Notes: a model not told the origin generated them from the sequence alone. Shown: positions 16,749 to 25,722, counted from the stretch's first letter. The stretch is 64,000 bases of DNA from Spirosoma sordidisoli (GCF_004138325.1 NZ_SBLB01000010.1:1-64000), one strand, 5' to 3'. Numbers and translations are program-made.

Positions 16749-18560
16749 ATGGCAAAACGCGGACGAAACTTTGGCGAGGACGCCAACGAAGAAGACAAGA
16801 AAAAAGTAAACCGGGAAAGCCTCCAGAAAGCACTGCGGGTGTTTCGGTTCGTGCGGCCGTACCGGGCGCAGTTTGCCATGGGGTTCATCTTCCTGGTGTT
16901 ATCGACCCTGACAACCCTGAGTTTTCCGGCCCTGATCGGGCAGGTAACGAGCGTTATTCAGGGTAAGTCGGCCTTTACGCTGGGGCAGGTCATTCTGATC
17001 TTTGGTGCCATTCTGGTGCTGCAGGCCATCTTCTCGTTCTTTCGAATTTATTTCTTCGCGCAGGTCAGCGAGCGGTCGATGGCTGACGTCCGGCGCGAAG
17101 TGTACAGCAAGATCGTGACGCTGCCAATTCCGTTCTTCGAAAAACGGCGCGTTGGCGAGCTGACAAGCCGGATCTCGGCCGACGTGTCGCAACTTCAGGA
17201 TGTGTTGTCCATCACGCTGGCCGAACTGTTCCGGCAGGTGGCTACGCTGGTGGGCGGTACACTGTTTATTCTGTACGTGTCCTGGAAACTGACGCTCTTC
17301 ATGCTGGCCACCTTTCCGGTCATCATTGTAGCGGCCATGATTTTTGGTCGGTATATCCGCAAACTGTCGAAAGAAGCGCAGGATCAGCTGGCCGCAGCCA
17401 GTGTCATCGTTGAGGAAACCCTCCAATCGATCAACATTGTAAAAGCGTTTACCAACGAGCGCATCGAAATTGGCCGTTACGGAGCTGCCCTGCAGAAGAT
17501 GGTCGGCACGGCCCTGCGTACAGCCCGTTTCCGGGGGGTATTCGTTTCGTTTGTCATCTTCGCCATGTTCGGCGGTATCATGGGCATTGTGTGGTACGGC
17601 GGTAGCCTGGTGCAGTCGGGCGAAATTCCGTTTGCCGATCTGCTGACGTTTATCTTCTACACGGCTTTTATCGGCGGCTCGGTAGCGGGCATCGGCGATA
17701 TGTACGCGCAGGTGCAGCGAACCCTCGGGGCTTCGGACCGGATTCTGGAGATTCTGGAAGAGGAGTCGGAAGTGGATCCGCGCGAAGAGCTACCGCTGTT
17801 TGTACCGGTACATGGTCACGTACAGTTCAAAGACGTTCGGTTCTCGTATCCATCCCGTACGGATGTAGCGGTGCTGAAAGGCATCTCGATCGATGTGGCC
17901 GCCGGGCGGAAAATTGCGCTGGTCGGGCAGAGCGGAGCCGGTAAATCGACCATCGTGCAGCTGCTGATGCGCTACTACCAGGTCGGCAGCGGACAAATCA
18001 CCGTCGACGGCCGGGATCTGAGCAACTTCAACATCACCGAACTACGCCGGAACATTGCCGTTGTGCCGCAGGAAGTCATGCTGTTTGGCGGTACTATCCT
18101 AGAAAATATTCAGTACGGAAAACCCGGTGCCACTGAAGCCGAAGTTCGGGAAGCCGCCCGTAAAGCCAACGCGCTCGACTTTATCGAATCCTTTCCGGAG
18201 GGCTTGCAAACGGTTGTGGGCGAGCGGGGCGTTAAGCTCTCGGGTGGGCAGCGGCAACGGATTGCCATTGCCCGGGCCATCCTGAAAAATCCGGCTATCC
18301 TGATTCTGGACGAAGCAACTAGCTCGCTCGACGCCGAATCGGAACGGCTCGTGCAGGAAGCCCTCGATGAACTGATGCAGAACCGGACGACCATCATCAT
18401 TGCCCACCGGCTGGCCACCATCCGCAAAGTAGACCGGATCTACGTCATGCGCGAAGGCCAGGTGGCCGAGCAGGGCACCCACGACGAACTGGCTGCCTAC
18501 GAAGACGGCATCTATGCGAACCTGGTTAAATTGCAGTTCGAGGTGCTCGATAATGACTAA
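16749..18560 (+). CDS. MsbA-type ABC exporter (fused permease-ATPase)
   Basis: 603 aa half-transporter. N-terminal exporter membrane domain with about six segments (residues ~35-320) followed by an ATPase domain: Walker A GQSGAGKST, Q-loop VVPQEVMLFGGT, signature LSGGQRQR, Walker B ILILDEATSSLD and switch His in IIAHRLATI. Homodimers of this type flip lipids or export drugs. It precedes the Fur-family gene by 79 bp containing a 12-bp inverted repeat. Substrate cannot be told from sequence. Confidence 0.9.
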   Translation: MAKRGRNFGEDANEEDKKKVNRESLQKALRVFRFVRPYRAQFAMGFIFLVLSTLTTLSFPALIGQVTSVIQGKSAFTLGQVILIFGAILVLQAIFSFFRIYFFAQVSERSMADVRREVYSKIVTLPIPFFEKRRVGELTSRISADVSQLQDVLSITLAELFRQVATLVGGTLFILYVSWKLTLFMLATFPVIIVAAMIFGRYIRKLSKEAQDQLAAASVIVEETLQSINIVKAFTNERIEIGRYGAALQKMVGTALRTARFRGVFVSFVIFAMFGGIMGIVWYGGSLVQSGEIPFADLLTFIFYTAFIGGSVAGIGDMYAQVQRTLGASDRILEILEEESEVDPREELPLFVPVHGHVQFKDVRFSYPSRTDVAVLKGISIDVAAGRKIALVGQSGAGKSTIVQLLMRYYQVGSGQITVDGRDLSNFNITELRRNIAVVPQEVMLFGGTILENIQYGKPGATEAEVREAARKANALDFIESFPEGLQTVVGERGVKLSGGQRQRIAIARAILKNPAILILDEATSSLDAESERLVQEALDELMQNRTTIIIAHRLATIRKVDRIYVMREGQVAEQGTHDELAAYEDGIYANLVKLQFEVLDND

Positions 18561-18564
18561 TGAA

Positions 18565-18621
18565 TGAATACGGTAACCGGATTGTTTACTCCGTGTAGAC
18601 TTGCTTCATTTACCGTATTCA
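18565..18621. promoter_or_regulatory. 12-bp inverted repeat upstream of the Fur-family gene
   Basis: TGAATACGGTAA (18565-18576) and its exact complement TTACCGTATTCA (18610-18621) flank a 33-nt spacer immediately before the regulator ATG at 18640. It could be an autoregulatory operator or a weak terminator of the ABC transporter gene; there is no T run. Confidence 0.4.
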
Positions 18622-18639
18622 GTCTCTTTACCTAACGCC

Positions 18640-19053
18640 ATGAATGCCGCGCAAACCTTAAAAGTGTTTAACCTACGCCATACCGCGGGCCGCGAACAGG
18701 TGCTCAATCTGTTTCTGAACGCTGGTCATGCGCTGGCCCATAATGACGTAGAAAACGGGCTCGGCCCGGACCACGACCGCGTAACGGTATACCGTACCCT
18801 ACGGACGTTTGTCGACGCCGGCCTTATTCACAAAGTGCTCGACGATGAGGGAGGAACCAAATACGCCCTTTGCCGGGATGCCTGCGCCGATGGTCATCAC
18901 CACCACGACCACGTTCACTTCAAGTGCGAAGCCTGCGGACAAACGACCTGCCTCAACGAAGTCCGGATTCCGACGGTGTCGCTCCCGACGGGCTACGACC
19001 GGAAAGAAATGAATCTGCTCATTCAGGGCGTGTGTCAGGATTGCAACAAATAA
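18640..19053 (+). CDS. Fur-family metal-dependent transcriptional regulator
   Basis: 137 aa from the ATG at 18640. N-terminal winged helix (RVTVYRTLRTFVDAGLIHKV is the Fur recognition helix and wing), then the metal-binding part HHHHDHVHFKCEACG and a C-terminal CQDC: two CxxC pairs (C97/C100, C132/C135) forming the structural zinc site, plus a His cluster (86-89) for sensing. Whether it senses iron, zinc or peroxide cannot be decided. A 12-bp inverted repeat precedes it. Confidence 0.9.
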   Translation: MNAAQTLKVFNLRHTAGREQVLNLFLNAGHALAHNDVENGLGPDHDRVTVYRTLRTFVDAGLIHKVLDDEGGTKYALCRDACADGHHHHDHVHFKCEACGQTTCLNEVRIPTVSLPTGYDRKEMNLLIQGVCQDCNK

Positions 19054-19110
19054 TACGGGCTCAGACCCATAACCCGTAGAGAAACAGCGGCCCAGCGGTC
19101 GTGTTACCGA

Positions 19111-20934
19111 ATGCCCAGGAATACATTTAGTAAGCGACAACAGGACTTCATACAGGTTCAGCAAGCCGCCCAGCGCCAGTATAATCAGCTGGCTATCGGG
19201 CGGCTTATTTGGTTTATCAGCGCCGTGGTAGCCGTTTGGGTACTGGCCAGGGCCGATCAGTCAGCCGCTGCGGTGGTGGTTCTGGTCGTTGGGCTGGCCG
19301 GGTTTCTGGTTCTGCTCAAACGACATCAGGCCGTCCGGCGCGACCGGGATCTGGCCCGCAAAAAAGCGTTCATCAACCAGGACGAACTGGCCCGGCTCGA
19401 TCGTCAGTACCTGCGCACCGACACCGGCGACACCTTTGCGCATACGACCCACCCGTATACTCATGATCTCGATATTTTTGGTAAGCACTCACTGTTCCGG
19501 CTGCTGAACCGGACCCATACCTACGAAGGCCGGCAGAAACTGGCAGCCTGGCTGCAAACCCCCGCCCCCGCCGACGTTATCCGGCTCCGTCAGCAGGCAA
19601 CGGCCGATCTGCGGCCTGAGATCGATTGGCGGCAGCAGGTCGAAGCGCTGGCCGATCTGGAAGAAACCATTGGCCGCTCACCCGAATCGCTAATTCAGTG
19701 GGGCGCCGGTAAAGGACCTTCGCTGCCCGGCTATCTGGCTATTATCCGGTTTCTGCTGCCGGCAATAACGGCCGCTGTATTCGTAGCCTGGCTGTTGGGC
19801 TACCTGCCCGGTTTAGCCGTTCTGGCCGCGCTGGCTGTGCATAGTCTCGTGTTGAGCCAGCTATCGGCCCAGGCCAAAGAAGTAAGTGAGCAAACGTTTG
19901 CGCTCTCGGTAGCGCTCCGGTCATTTCAGCAGCTGTTCGCGCAGGCTGAGCAGGCTCCCGGCCAGTCTGTACGGATAGCCGCTGTCCGGCAGGCATTAAA
20001 CACCAACGGGAACCGGGCCTCGCAGGCGATTGGTCAGCTAGCCCGGCTGACCGAAGGGCTAAACTTCCGGCGTAATCCGTACTTCTACCTGCTGTTTGGA
20101 GTGGCAAGCCTGTGGGACATCCATTACCTGTTCCGGCTGTCGGCCTGGCAGGCGCAGTACGGCCCCCATCTGGGACGCTGGTTCGAAGCACTGGGCGAGC
20201 TCGAAGCGCTCAATAGCCTGGCCGGATTTGCCTACGCGCATCCAGCTTACACCACCCCCGACATAGCAGATGGAGCCGCCACGCTCCGGCTGACCCGAGC
20301 CGCTCACCCGCTGCTACCACCCGACCGGAGTGTTCCCAATTCGCTGGCGCTGGCGGGTTCCGGAAAAACGGTGCTCATAACAGGATCGAACATGTCGGGC
20401 AAGAGTACCTTTCTGCGTACGGTAGGTGCCAACGTCGTGCTGGCGCTGGCGGGTGCGGTCGTAAGCGCCGACTCGTTTACGGTTTCGGTTGTACGGGTGT
20501 TTACGAGCATGCGCACGCAGGACTCGCTCGAAGAAAGCACCTCATCGTTCTACGCTGAGCTGATCCGGCTGCAGACCCTGATTCGGCTCACGCAGCAGTC
20601 TTCGGGAACGCCGGTCCTGTATTTCCTCGACGAAATTCTAAAAGGAACCAACTCCGCCGACCGGCACCGTGGAGCCGAAGCGCTTATTCGTCAGCTCCAC
20701 CGCACCAGCGCGTTCGGGTTCGTATCAACGCATGACCTGGAGCTGGGGCAGCTCACCGATGCGGCCGGGTTCGTGAGCAACTACCATTTTCAGTCCGACA
20801 TTCAGGACGGCAAGCTCATCTTCGACTATACCCTGCGGGATGGAATCTGCGAGAGTTTCAACGCCAGTCAGCTCATGCAGGCAATTGGTATTGAGATGAA
20901 TGCTGCGCTCGGTACGGCCAGCAATAAGCCGTAG
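19111..20934 (+). CDS. membrane-anchored MutS-like ATPase
   Basis: 607 aa. The C-terminal third is a MutS ATPase domain: Walker A GSNMSGKST, then FTSMRTQDSLEESTSSFYAEL, Walker B LYFLDEILKGTNSADR and VSTHDLELGQL. The mismatch-recognition domain of true MutS is absent. Instead the N-terminus has a pair of hydrophobic segments (residues ~28-70) and another pair near ~208-250, so it is probably inner-membrane bound. Such 'MutS-related' proteins are widespread in Bacteroidota and unlikely to do canonical mismatch repair. Last clearly core gene before the island. Confidence 0.86.
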   Translation: MPRNTFSKRQQDFIQVQQAAQRQYNQLAIGRLIWFISAVVAVWVLARADQSAAAVVVLVVGLAGFLVLLKRHQAVRRDRDLARKKAFINQDELARLDRQYLRTDTGDTFAHTTHPYTHDLDIFGKHSLFRLLNRTHTYEGRQKLAAWLQTPAPADVIRLRQQATADLRPEIDWRQQVEALADLEETIGRSPESLIQWGAGKGPSLPGYLAIIRFLLPAITAAVFVAWLLGYLPGLAVLAALAVHSLVLSQLSAQAKEVSEQTFALSVALRSFQQLFAQAEQAPGQSVRIAAVRQALNTNGNRASQAIGQLARLTEGLNFRRNPYFYLLFGVASLWDIHYLFRLSAWQAQYGPHLGRWFEALGELEALNSLAGFAYAHPAYTTPDIADGAATLRLTRAAHPLLPPDRSVPNSLALAGSGKTVLITGSNMSGKSTFLRTVGANVVLALAGAVVSADSFTVSVVRVFTSMRTQDSLEESTSSFYAELIRLQTLIRLTQQSSGTPVLYFLDEILKGTNSADRHRGAEALIRQLHRTSAFGFVSTHDLELGQLTDAAGFVSNYHFQSDIQDGKLIFDYTLRDGICESFNASQLMQAIGIEMNAALGTASNKP

Positions 20935-21011
20935 TGGCTGTTTGTGAAGGAGTTGCGGTAAGAATTGCCCTCTTTTATCTTCGAATTAGTCAAAACATCC
21001 CTTGCTTTCAC

Positions 21012-21079
21012 TTGTTAGGCTTTTAGAAAGTCGTATCTTTGCTAAGTCAAAAAACAGTATGCATGCATACTGTTTTTTG
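21012..21079 (+). promoter_or_regulatory. promoter-like element followed by a perfect 32-bp palindrome
   Basis: TTG (21012-21014), 19 nt, then TATCTTTG (21034-21041) is a good Bacteroidota promoter. The predicted start coincides with a perfect palindrome (21048-21079; half-site CAAAAAACAGTATGCA). The palindrome has A and T tails and so could terminate transcription in both directions, in particular transcripts leaving the mutS-like gene or the old tRNA. Confidence 0.5.
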
Positions 21080-21104
21080 GGAAAAATCGGAGAGAGGGTG
21101 ACAA

Positions 21105-21138
21105 CAAAAAAAGCCTTCCCGACAACGGAAAGGCTTTT
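21105..21138 (-). terminator. terminator of the truncated tRNA
   Basis: On the minus strand, directly after the tRNA 3' end, AAAAGCCTTTCC pairs with GGAAGGCTTTT (plus-strand arms 21109-21119 and 21127-21138), followed by a T run. It is the expected 3' terminator of the tRNA gene and shows that this side is original chromosome. Confidence 0.75.
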
Positions 21139-21143
21139 AAGTG

Positions 21144-21190
21144 TGGTGATGGACGGAATCGAACCGCCGACACAAGGATTTTCAGTCCTT
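21144..21190 (-). tRNA. truncated tRNA-Phe (GAA), 3' half; integration site remnant
   Basis: The minus strand gives an anticodon arm AAGGA-CTGAAAA-TCCTT (anticodon GAA, Phe), variable loop GTGTC, T arm GGCGG-TTCGATT-CCGTC, acceptor strand CATCACC and discriminator A. The acceptor 5' strand and D arm are absent: beyond 21190 the sequence changes to unrelated DNA. With a tyrosine recombinase gene 135 bp away, this is the typical tRNA 3'-end duplication (att site) left by an integrative element. The intact gene should be at the other end of the element, not seen in this window. Confidence 0.85.
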
Positions 21191-21291
21191 AAGGAAATGG
21201 TTTGATGTGTATTCATATGGTTCGATAATACTGATTATCAATTATTTATAAAACATATTAGATCAACTGAAACCGAGTAAAACCACGCATT

Positions 21292-21310
21292 GTTGTACCT
21301 ATGTTGTACC
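21292..21310. repeat. direct repeat before the integrase start
   Basis: GTTGTACC occurs at 21292-21299 and again at 21303-21310, 11 bp apart (one helical turn), ending 15 bp before the integrase ATG. Possible integrase arm-binding or autoregulatory site. Confidence 0.35.
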
Positions 21311-21325
21311 AACAGTGAGTGTTAT

Positions 21326-22540
21326 ATGGCTGACGTTAAGATCGTTCTGCGCCAGAAACCTAATAAGGAAGGCAAGTTGCCTTTGGCGCTACGCATCACC
21401 AAAGACCGAAAATCATCGTTTGTTCACCTTGGGTATAGCTTGGACCCGTCAGAGTGGGACGACGTAGAGAAGCGCGTCAAGAAGTCTCACCCGAATAGCG
21501 TTCGCTTGAATAACCTCATCCGCAAAAAGTTATTTGAAGCAACCGACCATACGCTAGAGCTTGAAACCCAGAAAACGCACGTTTCCTCGCGTGCTGTCAA
21601 GCAAAGGATTAAACCATCCGCAGGCAGTACCTTTTTTGCTCAGGCCGATTTGTATCTGCAACGCTTAAAGGAAGCAGGTAAGTACAACCAGTACACCGCC
21701 GACAAGCCACGCGTTAAGCACTTCAAAGAATTTATCAAACATGACCTGCCGTTTCAGGAAGTGACGGTTGCCGTCCTTGAGCGCTTCAAAGGTTATGTTC
21801 GCTCCACACTTAACTTGTCCGAACGCTCTGCTGTCAATCATATCGTCATGATGCGCTCCGTATTCAGTTTCGCCATAAAGGAGGGCGTTGTTGACGAGAA
21901 GTACTATCCGTTTGGCAAGGGCAAGATGAAAATCAAGTTTCCCGACAGCGCCAAGGTCGGTCTTAGTGCCGAGGAACTGAAAAAGCTGGAAAGCGTCTCA
22001 TTGGAAGGCCAGCCGAACCATGTTCGCAACCTGTGGCTCTTTTCCTATTACTTTGCTGGGATGCGTGTCAGTGACGTGCTACGCCTGAAATGGTCTGACT
22101 TTCAGAATGAGCGCCTGCACTATGAGATGGGTAAGAACAATAAAGGCGGTTCATTGAAAGTACCAGATAAGGCAGCTGCCATTCTAGAGCAGTATAAGGC
22201 GTTCAAACGCAATCAGGACGATCTTGTCTTTCCTGAACTAAAAGACGTTAATCAGGATGATAAGTTTGTTACGGAACGCACGATTGCCTTCAAAACCAGC
22301 GCCATTGACAAGTGCCTGAAAAACCATGTGGCTCCTGTTGCTAAAATAGACAAGAAACTGACCATGCACCTGGCACGTCACACCTTTGCCCAAGAAGCCG
22401 GGGATAAGATCCCTTTGAAAACATTACAACGCTTGTATCGACACAGCAGCATCGTTACAACAATGGGTTATCAGTCTAATTTTACGACGCAGGAAGCGGA
22501 TGACGCACTAGATACGGTGTTAAAAGGTCGAAATTTGTGA
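21326..22540 (+). CDS. tyrosine recombinase/integrase of the island
   Basis: 404 aa from the ATG at 21326. Arm-binding-like N-terminus (MADVKIVLRQKPNKEGKLPLALRITKDR is typical of Bacteroidota phage-type integrases), SAM-like core-binding domain around residues 90-190, then the catalytic domain: Arg in FAGMRVSDVLRLKW, HxxR in MHLARHTFA, a later His in LYRHSSI and the nucleophile Tyr in TTMGYQS. Lies next to the truncated tRNA-Phe and should mediate integration and excision. A decayed copy of its 3' end lies at 25470-25722. Confidence 0.93.
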   Translation: MADVKIVLRQKPNKEGKLPLALRITKDRKSSFVHLGYSLDPSEWDDVEKRVKKSHPNSVRLNNLIRKKLFEATDHTLELETQKTHVSSRAVKQRIKPSAGSTFFAQADLYLQRLKEAGKYNQYTADKPRVKHFKEFIKHDLPFQEVTVAVLERFKGYVRSTLNLSERSAVNHIVMMRSVFSFAIKEGVVDEKYYPFGKGKMKIKFPDSAKVGLSAEELKKLESVSLEGQPNHVRNLWLFSYYFAGMRVSDVLRLKWSDFQNERLHYEMGKNNKGGSLKVPDKAAAILEQYKAFKRNQDDLVFPELKDVNQDDKFVTERTIAFKTSAIDKCLKNHVAPVAKIDKKLTMHLARHTFAQEAGDKIPLKTLQRLYRHSSIVTTMGYQSNFTTQEADDALDTVLKGRNL

Positions 22541-22824
22541 GCAAGAAATGCGATTATAGCATATCCAACTAAACAAGAGCTTGACCAACGATATTCGTGA
22601 CATATACTTAAGTGGTGGTTGTGGAGCTGTGTAAAAGAGTGATTATTGTAGGATGAATATTTCTAATCATTGATGGCAAATATTGAAATCTCAAATTACC
22701 TTGACTATTCATGTTTCAAACAGTAGTGCAACATTTAATTATTTAAATATTGGTTAAACCTAACTACCTATACTTTATATAAACATATCTCTAAGCTAAT
22801 AAATCTTATTAAACAAATAAAAGA
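22541..22824. other. AT-rich spacer, no gene seen
   Basis: 284 bp after the integrase, between convergent genes. Marked drop in GC from here on; no ORF or strong hairpin recognised. Confidence 0.6.
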
Positions 22825-23304
22825 CTACAAAGTTGATTTAACTTCTTTGAATGTTCTAGAGATATAATCAAGTTCGACCGGCAAACTGTCTGATGGTAAA
22901 CATTGAACAATATCTTCAATGTTCCCAATCAATAATAATCCAGTTTGTTCAATGTTGGGGGAGTTTTTGTTATATTGAAATGAAATAAGTGTACTCATAA
23001 TTTTTTTATCATTTATCATTTTATTATCAACCTTACTTCTAATTCCTTCGAGCCATTGTTTGTGCGGTTTATCATTCCTTCCAAGTAGAACAGCTGCTTC
23101 AGAGTTATAGAATTGATTTACTTTATAGTCGCTACTCAGGTGTTGAATAGTCGGAAATATGTTTGAGATTTGAGACATGTTTAAATATCCTAACTCTAGT
23201 TCGCTAATAGGGCCAGAATAACACTTATAGGATTTAATTTTTTTAAAATACTTTTCTAGAAAAAGCATTTGTTCTACTGCCGGATTTAAGCTTGTTTTAT
23301 GCAT
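22825..23304 (-). CDS. hypothetical protein in AAA-ATPase locus
   Basis: 159 aa, AT-rich codons. No signal peptide or recognised motif. Predicted mostly helical with Lys-rich stretches (FLEKYFKKIKSYKCY, then LGRNDKPHKQWLEGIRSKVDNK); hydrophobic LLLIGNIEDIVQCLP near the C-terminus. It lies 124 bp downstream of the AAA-ATPase gene on the same strand and may be part of the same unit. Function unknown. Confidence 0.55.
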   Translation of the reverse strand: MHKTSLNPAVEQMLFLEKYFKKIKSYKCYSGPISELELGYLNMSQISNIFPTIQHLSSDYKVNQFYNSEAAVLLGRNDKPHKQWLEGIRSKVDNKMINDKKIMSTLISFQYNKNSPNIEQTGLLLIGNIEDIVQCLPSDSLPVELDYISRTFKEVKSTL

Positions 23305-23428
23305 TACTAATTTCCTTTTTTCAGAATTGAAGAGATCAATCTTATTTGAGAAATCTCATGTAAGCATAGTTATAATATTAATGCTACAGGAGCTGAATGA
23401 GGTATATAATGATAGAAAAAAATTAACA

Positions 23429-24715
23429 CTACCCTGCCTCTTGTTTGTGTAACATAGAAATAATTCTTGCAATAGGATCAGTGAATCGGACTTGCTGTTT
23501 ATCGTCTTGCTTATACTTTAAAATTGTATCTTTTTCCACTAAATTATTAATATTAGTATCAAAAAAGCGCCTAAGTCCCCTTGAGCTAAGTCCGTCTTTT
23601 ATGTAATTAAATGGGGTCCATTTATAAGGGCTACTTGCTATGATATGCAATACTTCTCGCTTAAAGGTGGAATCTCCATTTAAGATGTTTAATAAATTTG
23701 AATATTCTTCGTAACCTTCTTGGAAACTTAGAAATTTTTTCACGATAAATCCGAAATGGTCTTTTGTAACTTTGTACGGTGGATTTAAAGTTGTTTCCAA
23801 GGCGTGAGTAAGTCCAAGGTGACCAAAAATTTGTACTGGGTAAGGATACCCTCCTGATTTTTCAATAACTTGTAAGATAAATTCTTCTGTGAATATTATT
23901 TTGTTTGGAAACATATGTTGAACCTTGGTGAATATCCAGCGTATGTCTGATTCAGTAAGCCCATCCATATTGAACGCAGATGTTCCTAATTTTCTAGCTA
24001 TAGATTTATGATCGGCAATCAAAGAATTTAAGCTTTCAGCTATACCAATAAACACAAATTTGGCATGATCAGTATCTTTAATTAAACTTCCGAGACCCTT
24101 CTTTTCTTGAATACGATCGATTTCATCCACAAATATAATTACTTCGCTTTCGGGGTCTTGTCTCTTAATTTCTAATAGAACTTCTTCAAAGATAGAATGA
24201 ATAGCGACTTTTTTATCAAGTAATGTTTTCGCTTGTTCATAAAAGTTATCTTTTGCTTTTTCGAAATTTTCAACTTCTGCACCAACTACTTTTAAGTCAA
24301 TTTTGAATTTTAGCTTGATAGACTCCAAAAATCTATCATTATTGAAAACGTTCGGAAATACATCATAAAATGTTGATCTTTCAGAAGAAGGCATCAGAAG
24401 TTTTAGAAGTATGTCTTCGGTTGAAGACATATACTCCCGGCACTTCACCCATACACACTTAAATTTATATCTTAGTTCAATAGGTTTAGTGTTCCAAAGT
24501 TTATATAATGTCTTATCACCTTGTAATAAATCATACAATTGCCAAGCCGCAGAAGTTTTTCCAATACCTCGTTCTCCATAGAGAACCACTGAAACTCCAG
24601 GAGTATTGACCGCTTTAACCGCATCCTGAAGCAAAGTTTTTCTGCCAGCGAAAAAGCTCTTCTCAGATTTTATCGCTTGAGCCGGAAAAAATAAAGAGTC
24701 GACATCAATGTTCAT
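23429..24715 (-). CDS. AAA/Orc1-Cdc6-like P-loop ATPase
   Basis: 428 aa. Walker A GERGIGKT (residues 47-54), Walker B EVIIFVDEIDRI, a sensor-type stretch KFVFIGIAES, then a lid region (YPYPVQIFGHLGLTHALE) and a C-terminal winged-helix-like part (FKREVLHIIASSPYKWTPFNYIKDGLSSRGLRRFFDTNINNLVEKDTI). This is the layout of Orc1/Cdc6- and STAND-like ATPases often found in mobile and defence loci. The start is 10 bp after the stop of the 164-aa upstream gene, so the two are likely co-expressed. A role in defence or in island maintenance is a guess. Confidence 0.75.
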   Translation of the reverse strand: MNIDVDSLFFPAQAIKSEKSFFAGRKTLLQDAVKAVNTPGVSVVLYGERGIGKTSAAWQLYDLLQGDKTLYKLWNTKPIELRYKFKCVWVKCREYMSSTEDILLKLLMPSSERSTFYDVFPNVFNNDRFLESIKLKFKIDLKVVGAEVENFEKAKDNFYEQAKTLLDKKVAIHSIFEEVLLEIKRQDPESEVIIFVDEIDRIQEKKGLGSLIKDTDHAKFVFIGIAESLNSLIADHKSIARKLGTSAFNMDGLTESDIRWIFTKVQHMFPNKIIFTEEFILQVIEKSGGYPYPVQIFGHLGLTHALETTLNPPYKVTKDHFGFIVKKFLSFQEGYEEYSNLLNILNGDSTFKREVLHIIASSPYKWTPFNYIKDGLSSRGLRRFFDTNINNLVEKDTILKYKQDDKQQVRFTDPIARIISMLHKQEAG

Positions 24716-24725
24716 TTCTATGTTG

Positions 24726-25220
24726 TTATTTAAGCTTCTCTGGAAGCACTAGCTGAGTACCATATTGCACAAGATATTGGACTTCTGCATATGTGAAGAC
24801 TAAATCTTTGTTACCTAGGCGGCATACTGGTCGGCTAAATACCTTTTCATAATTCTTAATGTTTAGGAAATTTCTAGCTAGTTTATTACCTTTTATTGTT
24901 TTGCCGTAGTTTTTTAAAAATGTCTGCGCTTCCTTCCTTGTAAGACATATCAAGCAATCTACTTGGTCAGCGATGCTAACGCCGATATCATCGGAAATGT
25001 CTTGAGCGCTTGATAGACGTGGTGGGACATTTTCTGTATCAAATTTAATTGATTCTGCTAATGCATTAGTGTATTGAGTTATTAAGTCCTGATGTTTTTT
25101 TTCTAGAATTAGCTTGGCAGCAGGCAATAAAACTTCGGAGGACGCCATCAGTCTATGCGAGTTTAAACAGTTTTGAATGGATCGGTACATATCTGTACGG
25201 ATCTGTATGGATTTGCGCAA
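24726..25220 (-). CDS. hypothetical protein upstream of AAA ATPase
   Basis: Up to 164 aa; an internal ATG at 25148 (MASSEVLLPAAKLILEKKHQD) would give 140 aa and is attractive because the segment before it contains the 14-bp palindrome GTACATATCTGTAC (25185-25198) and GGATCTGTA-type repeats that look like an operator. No known domain seen; VSIADQVDCLICLTRKEAQTFLKNYGK and KVFSRPVCRLGNKDLVFTYAEVQYL stand out. Probably a partner of the downstream ATPase. Confidence 0.55.
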   Translation of the reverse strand: MRKSIQIRTDMYRSIQNCLNSHRLMASSEVLLPAAKLILEKKHQDLITQYTNALAESIKFDTENVPPRLSSAQDISDDIGVSIADQVDCLICLTRKEAQTFLKNYGKTIKGNKLARNFLNIKNYEKVFSRPVCRLGNKDLVFTYAEVQYLVQYGTQLVLPEKLK

Positions 25221-25469
25221 GTTAGCTAATATTTTAACGAATTAGTACAGTCCTAATTTTTCTTCCTTAAAATGCTTATCTAATGATAGTTATATTGGGA
25301 TAACAAATTATATGCTTATATGATTATATATAGTCAGTTACTGGTGGCTCGTTGAATTAGTTAGATGTAGCGAAGGCTCTTAAACAGGCTCTTACAATAG
25401 CATCTTTCAAAAAACGCTATCTTGAATATAAATTGTAACCAATTAGCATGTTTTGTAAATATCAGTGCC

Positions 25470-25722
25470 GTCGCAAAATGCACCACTATCTATATAACCA
25501 AGTTGCAATGATTGATAAGAAACTTATCATGCACTTGACATGAGATACCTTCGTCCAAAGGGCTGGATATAAGATTCTGCTTGTAACCTTAAAACTTTTG
25601 TATCGGCATAGTACATCTTCACGAAGATCGGTTACCACTTTAACTTTACCAATCAGTAAACTGAGTATACGTTGGATAAAATTCTGAATGATGCCAACAA
25701 TGTGTTCTTTGGGAAAATGTAA
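25470..25722 (+). pseudogene. decayed 3' end of a tyrosine recombinase
   Basis: Translation gives IDKKLIMHL, then a stop codon in place of the catalytic Arg region, then DTFVQRAGYKILL and LYRHS. A frame change restores TKIGYHFNFTNQ and YTLDKIL. This follows residue by residue the C-terminus of the intact integrase (IDKKLTMHLARHTFAQEAGDK... LYRHSSIVTTMGYQSNF). At least two in-frame stops and one frameshift make it a clear pseudogene. It sits 2.9 kb after the intact gene in the same orientation. Confidence 0.85.
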
